Assembly: GCA_009927815.1 (NCBI GenBank)
Contig: RFMI01000069.1
Span: 1 to 48,570 of the forward strand
Origin: Betaproteobacteria bacterium
GTDB taxonomy: Bacteria > Pseudomonadota > Gammaproteobacteria > Burkholderiales > UBA3065
Direction: 5' to 3'
DNA length: 48,570 nucleotides
Shown here piece by piece: positions 1 to 9,226 of this stretch; the first letter of the stretch is position 1, and every line of letters starts with the position of its first letter. The position numbers were made by a program, and so were the translations under genes. The notes beneath the pieces were generated by a model. It searched no databases, was not told the DNA's origin, and saw only the letters and a list, made by a program, of their open reading frames with translations.

Positions 1-19
1 CGATGCCTCTCAACGTTGG

Positions 20-94
20 TGGTGCCCATGGGCAGGATTGAACTGCCGGCCTCTCCCTTACCAAGGGAGTGCTCTGCCACTGAGCTACATGGGC
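20..94 (-). tRNA. tRNA-Thr (anticodon GGT)
   Basis: On the minus strand the acceptor stem GCCCATG pairs with CATGGGC, followed by A and an encoded CCA (20-22). The anticodon loop CTTGGTA gives GGT, and a GTTCAATC T-loop is present. It is the last of four minus-strand tRNAs in the order Thr(TGT), Tyr, Gly, Thr(GGT). In Beta- and Gammaproteobacteria this order precedes tufB, so a tuf gene is expected just left of position 1. Confidence 0.97.
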
Positions 95-112
95 GCAAAA
101 CTGTTACGGTTC

Positions 113-186
<74 letters not shown>

Positions 187-212
187 CCGGCCCGCTTTAC
201 GAACTTGAAAAC

Positions 213-297
<85 letters not shown>

Positions 298-356
298 TAA
301 GCAAACCACGGATTGTGAGGGTGTTCGCGGTTGCGTGTCAATGGGTGGGCAAGAAT

Positions 357-432
<76 letters not shown>

Positions 433-441
433 TTTAGCGAC

Positions 442-840
442 CTACTTGACCCGGTGCAACTTGGGCCTGCCGACTGGCCTGGGCGGGGCGTCTGTCGGCG
501 CCGAGGGACCCGCCGCCGGCCCCGGCTCCTCCGCCTCGAAGAACATGCCTTGGCCGGACTCGCGCGAGAAGATACCAGCGACGGCGTCGATCGGGACAAA
601 CACCTCGTGCGACACACCGCCGAAGCGGGTGGAAAAGGTCACGGCGTCGTTCGCGATCACCAGATGACGAATCGCGCTGGCGCTGACGTTCAGCACAATC
701 TCGCCATCCCGCACGTATTCCCGCGGCACCACGACGCGGTCGGATACGCGCACCGACAAGAATGGCGTCTCGCCGCAGTCCGAGCACCACTCGTAAATGG
801 CGCGAATCATGTAAGGACGCGTCGACCGCCGCGTCGTCAT
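442..840 (-). CDS. sspB: Stringent starvation protein B, ClpXP adaptor
   Basis: SspB tethers ssrA-tagged and other substrates to the ClpXP protease in the cytoplasm. The 132-residue product has the family N-terminus (RPYMIRAIYEWCSDCGETPF) forming the first helix of the tag-binding domain. The LNVSASAIRHL strand follows, then an acidic, Pro/Ala-rich flexible tail. The tail ends in RPKLHRVK, matching the C-terminal ClpX-binding motif of SspB. The ATG at 840 overlaps the sspA stop by 4 nt (ATGA), indicating translational coupling. The gene ends the petABC-sspAB run and is followed by the tRNA cluster. Confidence 0.93.
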   Translation of the reverse strand: MTTRRSTRPYMIRAIYEWCSDCGETPFLSVRVSDRVVVPREYVRDGEIVLNVSASAIRHLVIANDAVTFSTRFGGVSHEVFVPIDAVAGIFSRESGQGMFFEAEEPGPAAGPSAPTDAPPRPVGRPKLHRVK

Positions 841-1433
841 CGGCGCATGGCCTTTTCGGCCGGCGTGGTCGCGTCCTGGAAAGCTGGTCGGTCAAACAGC
901 CGCTGGAAATAGCCGTCCATCGCCGCGGTGTCGCGACCGCAATTCACACCGTAGCGCGGCAAACGCCACAGCAAGGGCGCGATCGCGATGTCGAGCATCG
1001 ACATGTCGTCGCCGAGCAGGAAGCGGTTCCGGGTAAACACCGGGGTCAGCTGAGCGAGCCCGTCAGCGACCGCACGCCGCGCCATGGGCGCCGAGTCGTT
1101 CTCGGCCTCGAGGTCGTCAACGTGACAAAAGAGATCGCGCTCAAACTGCAGCAGCATCAGACGCGCACGCGCCCGCATCGCAGGGTCCGGCGGCATCAAC
1201 TGCGGATGAGGAAAGCGGTCGTCGATGTACTCGTTGATGATGTTGGCTTCGTAGAGCACCAGATCGCGCTCAACCAACACCGGGACTTCGTTGTAAGGAC
1301 TGATGACCGCCAGGTCTTCGGACTTTTGGGGCGAATCAATGTGCTCGACATGAAAATCCATCCCCTTCTCAAAGAGGACGATGCGGCAACGATGACTTCT
1401 CGGGCAGGTGCTGCCCGAATACAACGTCATCAT
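837..1433 (-). CDS. sspA: Stringent starvation protein A, GST-fold RNA polymerase-associated protein
   Basis: SspA is a glutathione S-transferase-like protein that binds RNA polymerase and affects transcription in stationary phase and stress. The product has 198 residues. The N-terminal thioredoxin-like half starts MMTLYSGSTCPRSHRCRIVL and contains the cis-Pro segment NEVPVLVERDLVLYEANIINEYID. The C-terminal half is helical. Length and motifs match the family. The gene is 34 bp downstream of petC and overlaps sspB by 4 nt. The petABC-sspAB order is characteristic of Betaproteobacteria. Confidence 0.94.
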   Translation of the reverse strand: MMTLYSGSTCPRSHRCRIVLFEKGMDFHVEHIDSPQKSEDLAVISPYNEVPVLVERDLVLYEANIINEYIDDRFPHPQLMPPDPAMRARARLMLLQFERDLFCHVDDLEAENDSAPMARRAVADGLAQLTPVFTRNRFLLGDDMSMLDIAIAPLLWRLPRYGVNCGRDTAAMDGYFQRLFDRPAFQDATTPAEKAMRR

Positions 1434-1467
1434 CGCCCGCAGGCTCCCGGGCAGTCCCCAACAACCA

Positions 1468-2184
1468 TCAGTGGATGTCCCTCCAGTATTCCTTCTTCAG
1501 CGCATAGGCCACGACCAGCATGATCAGCAGGAACCCGATCACAAAAAAGCCCATCCGCACCCGAGACGCTTGAGCCGGCTCCGACACCCAAGCCAGGTAA
1601 TTGGTCAGGTCACCGATCAGCGCGTCGTACTCCGCCGGGCTGAGTTGACCATCCTTCACCTTGATCAGTGCGCCGGCGCCGTGGCCCTCCGCTGACTCAT
1701 GGTTGAGAGCGTACTCCCCTTGCAAGGTGAAAAGCACATGCGGCATGCCCACCTTCTCGTACACCAGATTGTTCCAGCCGGTCGGACGGGTGTCGTCGCG
1801 GTAGAAGGTCCGCAGATAGGTGTAGATCCAGTCAGCCCCGCGCGAGCGCGCCTCAACCGAAAGGTCAGGCGGACGCACACCAAACCATGCCTTGGAGTCT
1901 TCGGGCCGCATCGGGATGCCCATGGTGTCACCGAGCTTCGCGCCAGCAGGCAACAGCGTCTGCTTGATCTGCGCCTCGGTAAGGCCGATGTCGGTCAGGC
2001 GGCTGTAGCGCATATAGCCAAGGCTGTGACAACCCGAGCAGTAGCTGCCGAAGGTGGCTGCGCCGCGTTGCAAAGAGACGGTGTTGGCAAGATCGACCGG
2101 CGCCTTTTCCAGCGGATAGTGGCCGCTGGAGGCAATGGCCGGGCCCGCGAGGAGAGCGGCCAGGATCAGAACGAACGACTTCAT
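1468..2184 (-). CDS. petC: Cytochrome c1 of the bc1 complex
   Basis: The 238-residue protein has a cleavable signal peptide (MKSFVLILAALLAGPAIAS). The covalent haem site is C49-S-G-C-H53. A conserved RPEDSKAWFGVRPPDLS segment follows, and a C-terminal transmembrane helix (GFFVIGFLLIMLVVAYAL) anchors the haem domain on the periplasmic face. It passes electrons from the Rieske protein to soluble cytochrome c. The ATG at 2184 overlaps the petB stop (ATGA). The reading frame is open further upstream, but that part is shadow sequence inside petB. It is the last bc1 gene before sspA. Confidence 0.96.
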   Translation of the reverse strand: MKSFVLILAALLAGPAIASSGHYPLEKAPVDLANTVSLQRGAATFGSYCSGCHSLGYMRYSRLTDIGLTEAQIKQTLLPAGAKLGDTMGIPMRPEDSKAWFGVRPPDLSVEARSRGADWIYTYLRTFYRDDTRPTGWNNLVYEKVGMPHVLFTLQGEYALNHESAEGHGAGALIKVKDGQLSPAEYDALIGDLTNYLAWVSEPAQASRVRMGFFVIGFLLIMLVVAYALKKEYWRDIH

Positions 2185-3461
2185 GCGGTCACCCTTTCCG
2201 GAACAGGCTTGAAGGTATCGCGAGCCGTGTACCACGGCATCAGCAGAAAGAAAGCGAAGTAGACGAGCGTACAGACCTGCGCCACCAGCGTTGCAACAGG
2301 CGCCCCACCCAACAACGGCAGACCGGCCGGGAATGTCCCCCAAACACCGGTCGGCTTGATGCCGAGGTAGCCGAGGATGACGAAGACGACCACAAACGCG
2401 GCCAGCCAGCGCTTGAACACAGGCCCCTTGTAGCGAATCGATCGCACCGGCGAACGGTCGAGCCACGGGAGTGCGGCGAAGATCACCACGGCTGCGCCCA
2501 TTGCCGCAACACCTGGGAATTGCGAACCAAAGAGCGGCGGTACGGCGCGCAGGATCGAGTAGTAGGGCGTGAAGTACCACACCGGGGCGATGTGCTCAGG
2601 CGTCTTCAGCGGATCGGCGGGGATAAAGTTGTTGGCTTCGAGGAAGTAGCCGCCCATTTCCGGCGCAAAGAAAATAATCGCCGAGAACAGGATGAGGAAC
2701 ACCGAAACGCCAACCAGATCCTTGACCGTGTAGTACGGGTGGAAGGGAATGCCGTCCTTCGGGATCCCAGTCGCCGGATCCTTGATTTTCTTGATGTCGA
2801 CGCCGTCCGGGTTGTTCGAACCAACTTCGTGCAGGGCAATGATGTGAACCACCACCAGGCCCAACAGCACGATCGGCAGCGCGATCACGTGGAAGGCAAA
2901 GAAGCGGTTGAGGGTGGCGTCGGACACCACGTAGTCGCCGCGGATCCACAACGACAAGTCGGGACCAACAAAAGGCACCGCGGAGAACAAGTTGACGATC
3001 ACCTGGGCTCCCCAATAGCTCATCTGACCCCAGGGCAGCAGATAACCCATGAAGGCCTCAGCCATGAGGCCGAGGTAGATGCCCAAACCCACCAACCAAA
3101 CCAGCTCACGCGGCGCGCGGAACGATCCGTACAGCAGGGCGCGGAACATGTGGAGGTAGACCACCACGAAGAACATCGAGGCGCCGGTGGAGTGCATGTA
3201 ACGGATCAGCCAGCCGAAACTGACGTCGCGCATGATGTATTCGACCGAGGCGAACGCGTTGGCTGCATCCGGCTTGTAGTTCATGGTCAGGAAAATGCCG
3301 GTCAGAATCTGCAGCACAAGCACCAGCAGCGCCAACGAGCCGAAGTAGTACCAAAAATTGAAATTCTTCGGCGCGTAGTATTCGGAGATGTGCTCTTTCC
3401 ACATCGCCGTCAGCGGGAAGCGCTGATCGATCCAGCCGCGAACGGCTTCGACTTGGCTCAT
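2181..3461 (-). CDS. petB: Cytochrome b of the bc1 complex
   Basis: The 426-residue membrane protein holds the two b haems and the Qo and Qi quinone sites. Haem ligands appear as His90/His104 and His191/His206. The second pair has 14 intervening residues, as in cytochrome b6, where mitochondrial-type cytochrome b has 13. The Qo-site motif reads PVWY in place of PEWY, a substitution I recall as common in Beta- and Gammaproteobacteria. At least eight hydrophobic helices are visible. It starts 2 bp after the petA stop and overlaps petC by 4 nt, so the three subunits are coupled in one operon. Confidence 0.96.
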   Translation of the reverse strand: MSQVEAVRGWIDQRFPLTAMWKEHISEYYAPKNFNFWYYFGSLALLVLVLQILTGIFLTMNYKPDAANAFASVEYIMRDVSFGWLIRYMHSTGASMFFVVVYLHMFRALLYGSFRAPRELVWLVGLGIYLGLMAEAFMGYLLPWGQMSYWGAQVIVNLFSAVPFVGPDLSLWIRGDYVVSDATLNRFFAFHVIALPIVLLGLVVVHIIALHEVGSNNPDGVDIKKIKDPATGIPKDGIPFHPYYTVKDLVGVSVFLILFSAIIFFAPEMGGYFLEANNFIPADPLKTPEHIAPVWYFTPYYSILRAVPPLFGSQFPGVAAMGAAVVIFAALPWLDRSPVRSIRYKGPVFKRWLAAFVVVFVILGYLGIKPTGVWGTFPAGLPLLGGAPVATLVAQVCTLVYFAFFLLMPWYTARDTFKPVPERVTA

Positions 3462-3463
3462 GT

Positions 3464-4057
3464 TTACGACTCCTTGGAATCAGCGCCGACCAGCAGGACG
3501 GCATCGCTGACATAGCGGTGTGGGGGGACAACCAGATTGACCGGCGCCGGCACGTTCTTGAACACTCGGCCGGCAAGGTCGAAGCGCGAACCGTGGCAGG
3601 GGCAGTAATAGCCACCAGGCCAATCGCCGCCGAGGTCGGCAGCGCCCTTGTCGGCACGGAAGGTCGGCGAACAACCCAGGTGCGTACACACGCCGACGAC
3701 AACCAGATACTCCGGTTTCAGCGAACGGGTCTTGTTCTTGCAGTACTCGGGCTGCTGCTGCGCCTCTGAACCGGGGTCGCTCAGCTTGTCCGCGTTTTGA
3801 TCGAGCTGGGCGATCATCTCCGGCGTACGGCGAACGATCCACACCGGCTTACCGCGCCACTCGACCGTGAGTTGCGCGCCCGGCTCAAGCTTGGAAACGT
3901 CCACTTCAATCGGCGCACCGGCCGCCTTGGCCTTGGCACTGGGCAGCATGCTGCCGACGAACGGAATAGCCACGCCGGCCGCAGCGACACCGCCGACTGC
4001 TCCGGTGGCCGCCAGCAAAAACCTGCGCTTGCTGGTGTCGACTTGATCTTGACTCAT
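3464..4057 (-). CDS. petA: Ubiquinol-cytochrome c reductase Rieske iron-sulfur subunit
   Basis: The 197-residue protein begins with a twin-arginine-type signal anchor (KRRFLLAATGAVGG). The [2Fe-2S] ligands lie in CTHLGC (C124, H126) and CPCHGS (C152, H155), and C129 and C154 are placed for the structural disulfide. It accepts electrons from ubiquinol at the Qo site of cytochrome b. The ATG at 4057 has a strong ribosome-binding sequence (AAAGGGA) a few bases upstream. It is the first gene of petABC-sspAB, and the 85 bp gap to the Nif3-like gene probably holds the operon promoter. Confidence 0.96.
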   Translation of the reverse strand: MSQDQVDTSKRRFLLAATGAVGGVAAAGVAIPFVGSMLPSAKAKAAGAPIEVDVSKLEPGAQLTVEWRGKPVWIVRRTPEMIAQLDQNADKLSDPGSEAQQQPEYCKNKTRSLKPEYLVVVGVCTHLGCSPTFRADKGAADLGGDWPGGYYCPCHGSRFDLAGRVFKNVPAPVNLVVPPHRYVSDAVLLVGADSKES

Positions 4058-4142
4058 TAGGGATCCCTTTGCTGCGACGCAATCAAATATAGAAGATTGT
4101 AGCGAATCGGAAAGGCCATTCGCGCTCTACGGATTGAAAGGC

Positions 4143-4907
4143 TCAAATTGGGTTGTCGACGTCGACGAAGCAAGCGTCGATGTTGAAGGTGCTGGCCAGA
4201 TGCGCGGCCAGAGACTGCACGCCGAAACGCTCGGTGGCATGGTGGCCTGCGGCCATGAACACCACACCGGACTCGCGGGCCAAATGGGTACACGGCTCGC
4301 TCGCCTCGCCAGTGATGTACAGATCGGCGCCGGCGGCAATGGCGTCAGCGAACATCGACTGGGCGCCACCCGTGCACCAAGCGACGCGCTGGACGCTGCG
4401 GTCGAGGTCGCCCAACAGCTGCGGCGTGCGTCCGAGCGCAGCCGCCACGGTTGCGGCGATTTGGCCAACAGGCGTTGGCGCCGGCAAGCTGGCGAGGCAG
4501 CCGATCGACTGGTCACCGAACGACGCCTCTGCGCTCAGCCCCAACACCCGACCGAGTCCAGCGTTATTGCCCACGTCAGGGTGAGCGTCCAGCGGCAAGT
4601 GGTACGCCAGAAGCGAGATGTCGTGGGCCAGCAGGGTGGCGATGCGACGGCGCCTCCAACCCGTCAGGACCGGTGGCTCGTTTCGCCAGAAGTAACCGTG
4701 GTGCACCAACACCGCGTCGGCGCCATGCGCGACCGCGGCGTCAAGCAGAGCCTGACTCGCCGTCACGCCAGTAATCACTCTGCGCACTTGCGCGCGGCCC
4801 TCGACCTGCAGACCATTGGGCGCATAGTCGCGAAACCGCAAAGGCTGCAGCAGCTGGTCAAGATGAGCGACAAGGCTATCGCGCGAAAGGGGCTCGGATG
4901 CGGTCAC
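4143..4907 (-). CDS. Nif3/YbgI-like dinuclear metal-centre protein
   Basis: The 254-residue protein belongs to the Nif3/YbgI (DUF34) family, which forms toroidal hexamers with a dinuclear metal site. Its molecular role is unsettled, although databases often call it 'GTP cyclohydrolase 1 type 2'. Visible family motifs are YAPNGLQVEG near residue 28, VHHGYFW (metal-binding histidines), HLPLDAHPDVGNN, and the C-terminal GHHATERFGVQSLA. It has the short-form length, without the inserted PII-like domain. It is divergent from the downstream protease gene and precedes petABC, an arrangement usual in Betaproteobacteria. Confidence 0.88.
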   Translation of the reverse strand: MTASEPLSRDSLVAHLDQLLQPLRFRDYAPNGLQVEGRAQVRRVITGVTASQALLDAAVAHGADAVLVHHGYFWRNEPPVLTGWRRRRIATLLAHDISLLAYHLPLDAHPDVGNNAGLGRVLGLSAEASFGDQSIGCLASLPAPTPVGQIAATVAAALGRTPQLLGDLDRSVQRVAWCTGGAQSMFADAIAAGADLYITGEASEPCTHLARESGVVFMAAGHHATERFGVQSLAAHLASTFNIDACFVDVDNPI

Positions 4908-4966
4908 GTGACGTGGGTTCCTGGACCGCTAGAATGTAGCAAATCCAAAGCGCCCAAAGGTTAGCC

Positions 4967-6127
4967 ATGCTGCGTCTATGGCACTTGTTCTGCCAGACGG
5001 TGACCGTCGCCGTCGCCGTGCTATTCGTTGTGTGGACCTTTCACCCCGAGTGGCTGCGTCGTCCGCTGATAGCGGAAGATCCGCTGCCAACCATCCGCGA
5101 AGCGGTGTCCAGCCCACCGGCGGAAGACAACCTCGCCGGCGGCAGTGCCCGGGCCGCCGCGAAAGCGAGCCGCTCGGTGGTGAGCATCTACACCCGCCGC
5201 GAGGTGGCTCGCAGCAACCCGCTGCGCGAGCATCCCTTCTTCGGGCGTTTCTTTGAAAACGAGCCAGCGGACGACGAACAACCGGGCTTGGGTTCGGGCG
5301 TGATTGTCAGCGCCGACGGCTACATCCTCACCAATAACCACGTCGTCGAGGCCGCCGACGCCATCGAGGTCGCCATGGCTGATGGCCGGACCGCGACCGC
5401 GCGGGTGGTCGGCATCGACCCTGACACTGATTTAGCCGTCTTGAAGATCGCAGCCACCGACCTGCCGGCCGTGACGTTTGCCGACACCTCGACGGCGCGC
5501 GTCGGCGAACCGGTGTTGGCGATCGGCAACCCATTTGGCGTTGGCCAGACCGTGACCCAGGGCATCATCAGTGCGCTGGGGCGCACGCGACTCAATCTCA
5601 ACACCTTCGAGAACTTTATTCAGACCGACGCCGCCATCAACCCCGGCAATTCGGGTGGTGCGCTGGTCGACATGAATGGCAACTTGCTCGGCATCAACAC
5701 CGCGATCTTCACCCGCAACGGCGGCTCGATGGGCATCGGTTTTGCGATTCCGGTGGATCTGGCGCGCGGCGTTCTCGAGCAGATTGTCCGCAACGGCAGC
5801 GTCACCCGTGGCTGGATGGGCATCGAGATGCAAGCGCTGACCCCTGACCTTGCCAGCTCGCTGGGCGTTGGGCGGGAACAGGGCGTTCTGGTCGCCGGGG
5901 TGATGCGAGGCGGACCCGCAGCGCGCGCCGGCATCCGTCCAGGCGATGTGATTGTTTCGATCGATCACAAAGCGGCGCGGGATGCGGCTGGGATTCTGAA
6001 TCAAGTGGCGGCCATCAGCCCCGGCACCGCCGCCCAAGTCGAGTTGGTGCGCAACGGCAAACCACTGCAGGCCGCCGTCGAGGTGGGACGACGCCCAACC
6101 GACAACCGCCGGACAGAGACGCCCTAA
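4967..6127 (+). CDS. Membrane-anchored DegS/AlgW-type periplasmic serine protease
   Basis: This HtrA-family protease has 386 residues. An uncleaved N-terminal transmembrane segment (about 8-25) is followed by a trypsin-like domain with catalytic triad H125 (TNNHVV), D155 (DTDLAVL) and S229 (NPGNSGGAL). A single PDZ domain occupies about 280-375. One membrane helix plus one PDZ is the DegS/AlgW architecture, which senses misfolded outer-membrane proteins and starts anti-sigma-E cleavage. DegP/DegQ have two PDZ domains and a signal peptide. The ATG at 4967 is preceded by AAAGG. The 3' end overlaps aroB convergently by 4 nt. Assignment to the sigma-E pathway is inferred from architecture only. 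Confidence 0.9.
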   Translation: MLRLWHLFCQTVTVAVAVLFVVWTFHPEWLRRPLIAEDPLPTIREAVSSPPAEDNLAGGSARAAAKASRSVVSIYTRREVARSNPLREHPFFGRFFENEPADDEQPGLGSGVIVSADGYILTNNHVVEAADAIEVAMADGRTATARVVGIDPDTDLAVLKIAATDLPAVTFADTSTARVGEPVLAIGNPFGVGQTVTQGIISALGRTRLNLNTFENFIQTDAAINPGNSGGALVDMNGNLLGINTAIFTRNGGSMGIGFAIPVDLARGVLEQIVRNGSVTRGWMGIEMQALTPDLASSLGVGREQGVLVAGVMRGGPAARAGIRPGDVIVSIDHKAARDAAGILNQVAAISPGTAAQVELVRNGKPLQAAVEVGRRPTDNRRTETP

Positions 6128-7212
6128 GCGGCGATCAGTCGTCCCGTCAGCACTCGCCGCAGCAGATCGGTCGGAACCTCGGCGCTGACCACCGCCGAAC
6201 CCAGCGCGCGCAGCAGGATGAAGCGGATGCGTCCGGCCTCGACCTTCTTGTCTTGCGCCATCAACTCGAGGTAGCGGTCAGCGCCGTAAGCCGGCGACCG
6301 CACTGGCAGGCCGGCATGCACGAACAAGCGCTCGATGCGATCGACGTCGGCGGCCCCGATCCAGCCGAGTCCGGCCGACGTCTCGGCGGCCAGCAGGGTG
6401 CCCGCCGCTACGGCGTGGCCATGCAACCAATTGCCGTAACCGGCCGCGGTCTCGATGGCGTGGCCAAAGGTGTGGCCCAGGTTCAGCAGTGCCCGCACGC
6501 CGGTCTCGTGTTCGTCCTCGGCGACCACATCCGCCTTGTTGCGACAGGAGCGCAAAATGGCCTCGGCCAGTGCCGCGGGTTCACGCTGCATCAGCACGTC
6601 AACGTTGGCTTCGAGCCATTCGAGGAAGGGTAGGTCGCGAATCAGGCCATATTTAATGACTTCGGCCATCCCTGCTGACAGTTCGATGTCGGGCAAGGTG
6701 TCGAGCGTCGCGGTGTCGGCCAGCACCAGCCGTGGCTGGTAGAAAGCGCCGATCATGTTCTTCCCGAGCGCGTGGTTGACGCCGGTCTTACCCCCCACCG
6801 ACGAATCCACCTGCGAGAGCAATGTGGTCGGCACCTGAATAAACGGCACGCCGCGCAGGTAGGTCGCCGCCGCAAAGCCGGTCAGGTCGCCGATCACCCC
6901 GCCGCCTAGCGCGATGAGGGTGGTCTTGCGTTCGCAGCGGGCGCGCAACAAGGCATCGAACACCTGATTCAGCGTATCGAGCGTTTTGTAGGACTCGCCG
7001 TCGGGCAACACGATGCGCGTCACCTTGACGCCCGCTGCCTCGAGCGGCTCGGCCAGTCGGTCCATGTAGAGGGGCGCGACCGTCGTGTTGGACACGATCG
7101 CCACGGCGGGCGCCGGCAGATGCGGCAGGATCAGCTCGGCACGCTCGAGCAGACCGGCGCCGATATGGATCGGGTAGGCGCGATCGCCCAACGCGACGTT
7201 CAGGGATTGCAC
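6124..7212 (-). CDS. aroB: 3-dehydroquinate synthase
   Basis: AroB converts DAHP to 3-dehydroquinate, the second shikimate-pathway step, using NAD+ and a divalent metal. The 362-residue product shows the NAD-binding segment [20 protein letters not shown] and the [19 protein letters not shown] loop. It also has [21 protein letters not shown] and metal-site segments including [11 protein letters not shown] and GHAVAAG. Length is typical. The start codon lies 13 nt inside the end of aroK, so the two are translationally coupled. The pathway supplies chorismate, the substrate of PabB encoded at 32614-33993. Confidence 0.96.
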   Translation of the reverse strand: MQSLNVALGDRAYPIHIGAGLLERAELILPHLPAPAVAIVSNTTVAPLYMDRLAEPLEAAGVKVTRIVLPDGESYKTLDTLNQVFDALLRARCERKTTLIALGGGVIGDLTGFAAATYLRGVPFIQVPTTLLSQVDSSVGGKTGVNHALGKNMIGAFYQPRLVLADTATLDTLPDIELSAGMAEVIKYGLIRDLPFLEWLEANVDVLMQREPAALAEAILRSCRNKADVVAEDEHETGVRALLNLGHTFGHAIETAAGYGNWLHGHAVAAGTLLAAETSAGLGWIGAADVDRIERLFVHAGLPVRSPAYGADRYLELMAQDKKVEAGRIRFILLRALGSAVVSAEVPTDLLRRVLTGRLIAA

Positions 7213-7754
7213 GCGGTGACCTCCGCAGCGGGCTCGGGGTTCGGGCGGATCTGCTGACCGATCTGGCGAGCCAGTTTGCTGGCGCTCTGGCGCCCGGTCT
7301 CGACCACCAAATCAGCGACTTCGCGGTACCACACGTCGCGCTCACGGTAGAGCTGGGCGAGCCGACCGCGCGGGTTGGCGGTCTGCAGCAGTGGTCGCGA
7401 ACGGTCGTTCTTCAATCGGACAAACAGGTTCTCCGGGCGCGTGTGCAAATAGACGACGAAACCCCGGCCGGCGAGGTCACGGCGGTTGTCGGCATCGATG
7501 ACCGCGCCCCCGCCAGTGGCCAAAACAATACTCTCGCGACGGGTCAGCTCTTCAATCATGCGGCGTTCGCGGGCGCGGAAGCCAGCCTCGCCCTCCAACT
7601 CGAAAATGGTGGCGACTGGCACGCCGCTTCGAGCCTCGATTTCGTGGTCGCTGTCGACAAAGGCAAGGCCGAAGTCGCGGGCGAGCAGCCGCCCGACGGT
7701 GGACTTGCCCGCCCCCATCAAGCCGACAAGAAAAATGCGCGAGACTTCGGACAT
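7200..7754 (-). CDS. aroK: Shikimate kinase
   Basis: AroK phosphorylates shikimate at the 3-hydroxyl with ATP. The Walker A motif GLMGAGKST lies near the N-terminus. [11 protein letters not shown] follows for shikimate and Mg binding, with [11 protein letters not shown] and a lid arginine in DRSRPLL. I chose the ATG at 7754, which gives 184 residues. The frame is open to 7790, but the extra 12 codons have no family counterpart. The gene lies 35 bp downstream of pilQ and overlaps aroB by 13 nt, the usual pilQ-aroK-aroB arrangement. Confidence 0.95.
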   Translation of the reverse strand: MSEVSRIFLVGLMGAGKSTVGRLLARDFGLAFVDSDHEIEARSGVPVATIFELEGEAGFRARERRMIEELTRRESIVLATGGGAVIDADNRRDLAGRGFVVYLHTRPENLFVRLKNDRSRPLLQTANPRGRLAQLYRERDVWYREVADLVVETGRQSASKLARQIGQQIRPNPEPAAEVTACNP

Positions 7755-7789
7755 CCTCGATTCTAGCCGAGCCGCGATGTCCGGCGGCA

Positions 7790-9226
7790 TCAGGGTGGCG
7801 ACACCAGGGGTGGCGCCTCCACGATCCGCGGGGTCACGAATATCAGCAACTCGGTCTTGTCCTGCTGCTGCGTCCTGCTGCGAAACAGGCGACCGATGCC
7901 CGGTAGCGCCGACAAGCCGGGAATGCCCGCGCTGTTGTTCTGCCGCGCTTCGGTGAGGATGCCCCCGATCACGACGGTGCCGCCGTTCTCGATCCGCACT
8001 TGGGTCTGGATTTGCTTGGTGTCGATCGGCGGCCCTGCGGGTGTGGTGTTACTGAAGTTGGGAGAATCCTTATTCACCCGTAGATTCATGACGATGTGAT
8101 TGTCCGGAGTGATTTGCGGACGCACACGCAGCGACAGCGTCGCTTTCTTAAAGGTGACGGCGGTGGCGCCGCTTGAGGTCGCCAACTGGAACGGCACCTC
8201 AGTGCCTTGCTCAATCACCGCCTCCTCTTGATCGGCGGCGACCACGCGCGGACTCGAAACGACCCGGCCGAGACCGTCGGCCTCGAGTGCGCTCACCTCG
8301 AGGTTGAGAAAGCGGGTCAGCCCAGCGTTGAACAGAGACACGCTCAAGGCCCCCGGCGCAACTCCCCGGATGGCAGTCGCCGGCAGGTTCACCAGCAAGG
8401 CCTGAGACACGCCGTCTGCAGTTGCCGCCGAGGCGGCCTGCGCTGCTGGGGCCAGCGCGTTGGCGGGCTGATTGAGCTGACCAGTCTGAGCCGCTACACC
8501 GCCACCGCCGGCAAGCCCGCCACCAACCAGGACACGCGTACCGCCCCCGACTCCGGGGACGCCGCCCCGTGCGTTGCTGGTGTCGTTGAAGCCCAGGCGG
8601 ACACCCAGGCTGCGGCCAAAGCTGTCGGTCGCCTCGACGATGCGCGCCTCGATCATCACCTGCCGCAAAGGCACGTCGGTGTCGGCGATCAGGCGCTGGA
8701 TGTCAGCCAAGCGCTGAGCCGTGTCTTGCACAAAGACCCGGTTGGTGCGTGGATCAGCCAACACCGCACCTCGCTTCGAAAGAATGCGATGCGCGGGGTC
8801 GCCCAGCAGCGCCTTGAACGCTTCGGCCCGCTGGTAATGCAACTGGATGCTCTCGCCGACCAGCGGTTCCAGATCGGCGCGCTGCAACTGCTGCATCTGC
8901 GCATCGCGGTCGCGTTGCAGAAGCTCCTCGCGCGGAGCGACCAAGATCAGGTCGCCGAAGCGACGCTGGTCGAGGTCGCGGCTGGCCAAAACCAAGTCCA
9001 GCGCCTGCGGCCAAGGCACATCGGTCAAGCGCAAGCTGATGGCACCCTGCACCGAATCAGTCGCCACGATGTTCAGCCCTGACGCATCGGCGATCGCCTG
9101 CAGCACAGCCCGTACATCAGCATTGTTGAAGTTGAGGTTGATGCCGTCGGCAACTGCAGCAGCCGAAAGCCACTGTGTTGTGGCGATGAGCAGCAATGTC
9201 TTGACGCTTCGTTCAAACAGGCTCAA
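7790..9226 (-). CDS. pilQ: Type IV pilus secretin PilQ, short form without AMIN domains
   Basis: PilQ forms the outer-membrane channel for type IV pili. The 478-residue product has a signal peptide (cleavage after about AAAVADG) and an STN/N0 domain (about 28-105). An N1-type domain covers about 115-190, and the secretin core reaches the C-terminus, with VVSSPRVVAADQEEAVIEQG and GIPGLSALPGIGRLF. Typical PilQ proteins have around 700 residues with one or more N-terminal peptidoglycan-binding AMIN domains. None is seen here. The start is TTG at 9226, overlapping the pilOP stop (TTGA). A GGGAGGGG ribosome-binding sequence lies a few bases upstream and supports this start. The region near 220-270 is Gly/Ala-rich. 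Confidence 0.92.
   Translation of the reverse strand: MSLFERSVKTLLLIATTQWLSAAAVADGINLNFNNADVRAVLQAIADASGLNIVATDSVQGAISLRLTDVPWPQALDLVLASRDLDQRRFGDLILVAPREELLQRDRDAQMQQLQRADLEPLVGESIQLHYQRAEAFKALLGDPAHRILSKRGAVLADPRTNRVFVQDTAQRLADIQRLIADTDVPLRQVMIEARIVEATDSFGRSLGVRLGFNDTSNARGGVPGVGGGTRVLVGGGLAGGGGVAAQTGQLNQPANALAPAAQAASAATADGVSQALLVNLPATAIRGVAPGALSVSLFNAGLTRFLNLEVSALEADGLGRVVSSPRVVAADQEEAVIEQGTEVPFQLATSSGATAVTFKKATLSLRVRPQITPDNHIVMNLRVNKDSPNFSNTTPAGPPIDTKQIQTQVRIENGGTVVIGGILTEARQNNSAGIPGLSALPGIGRLFRSRTQQQDKTELLIFVTPRIVEAPPLVSPP

Noticed and set aside
434-895. Alternative minus-strand frame of 153 codons over sspB.
   Set aside because: Arg-rich shadow of sspB, which has clear family motifs in the other frame.
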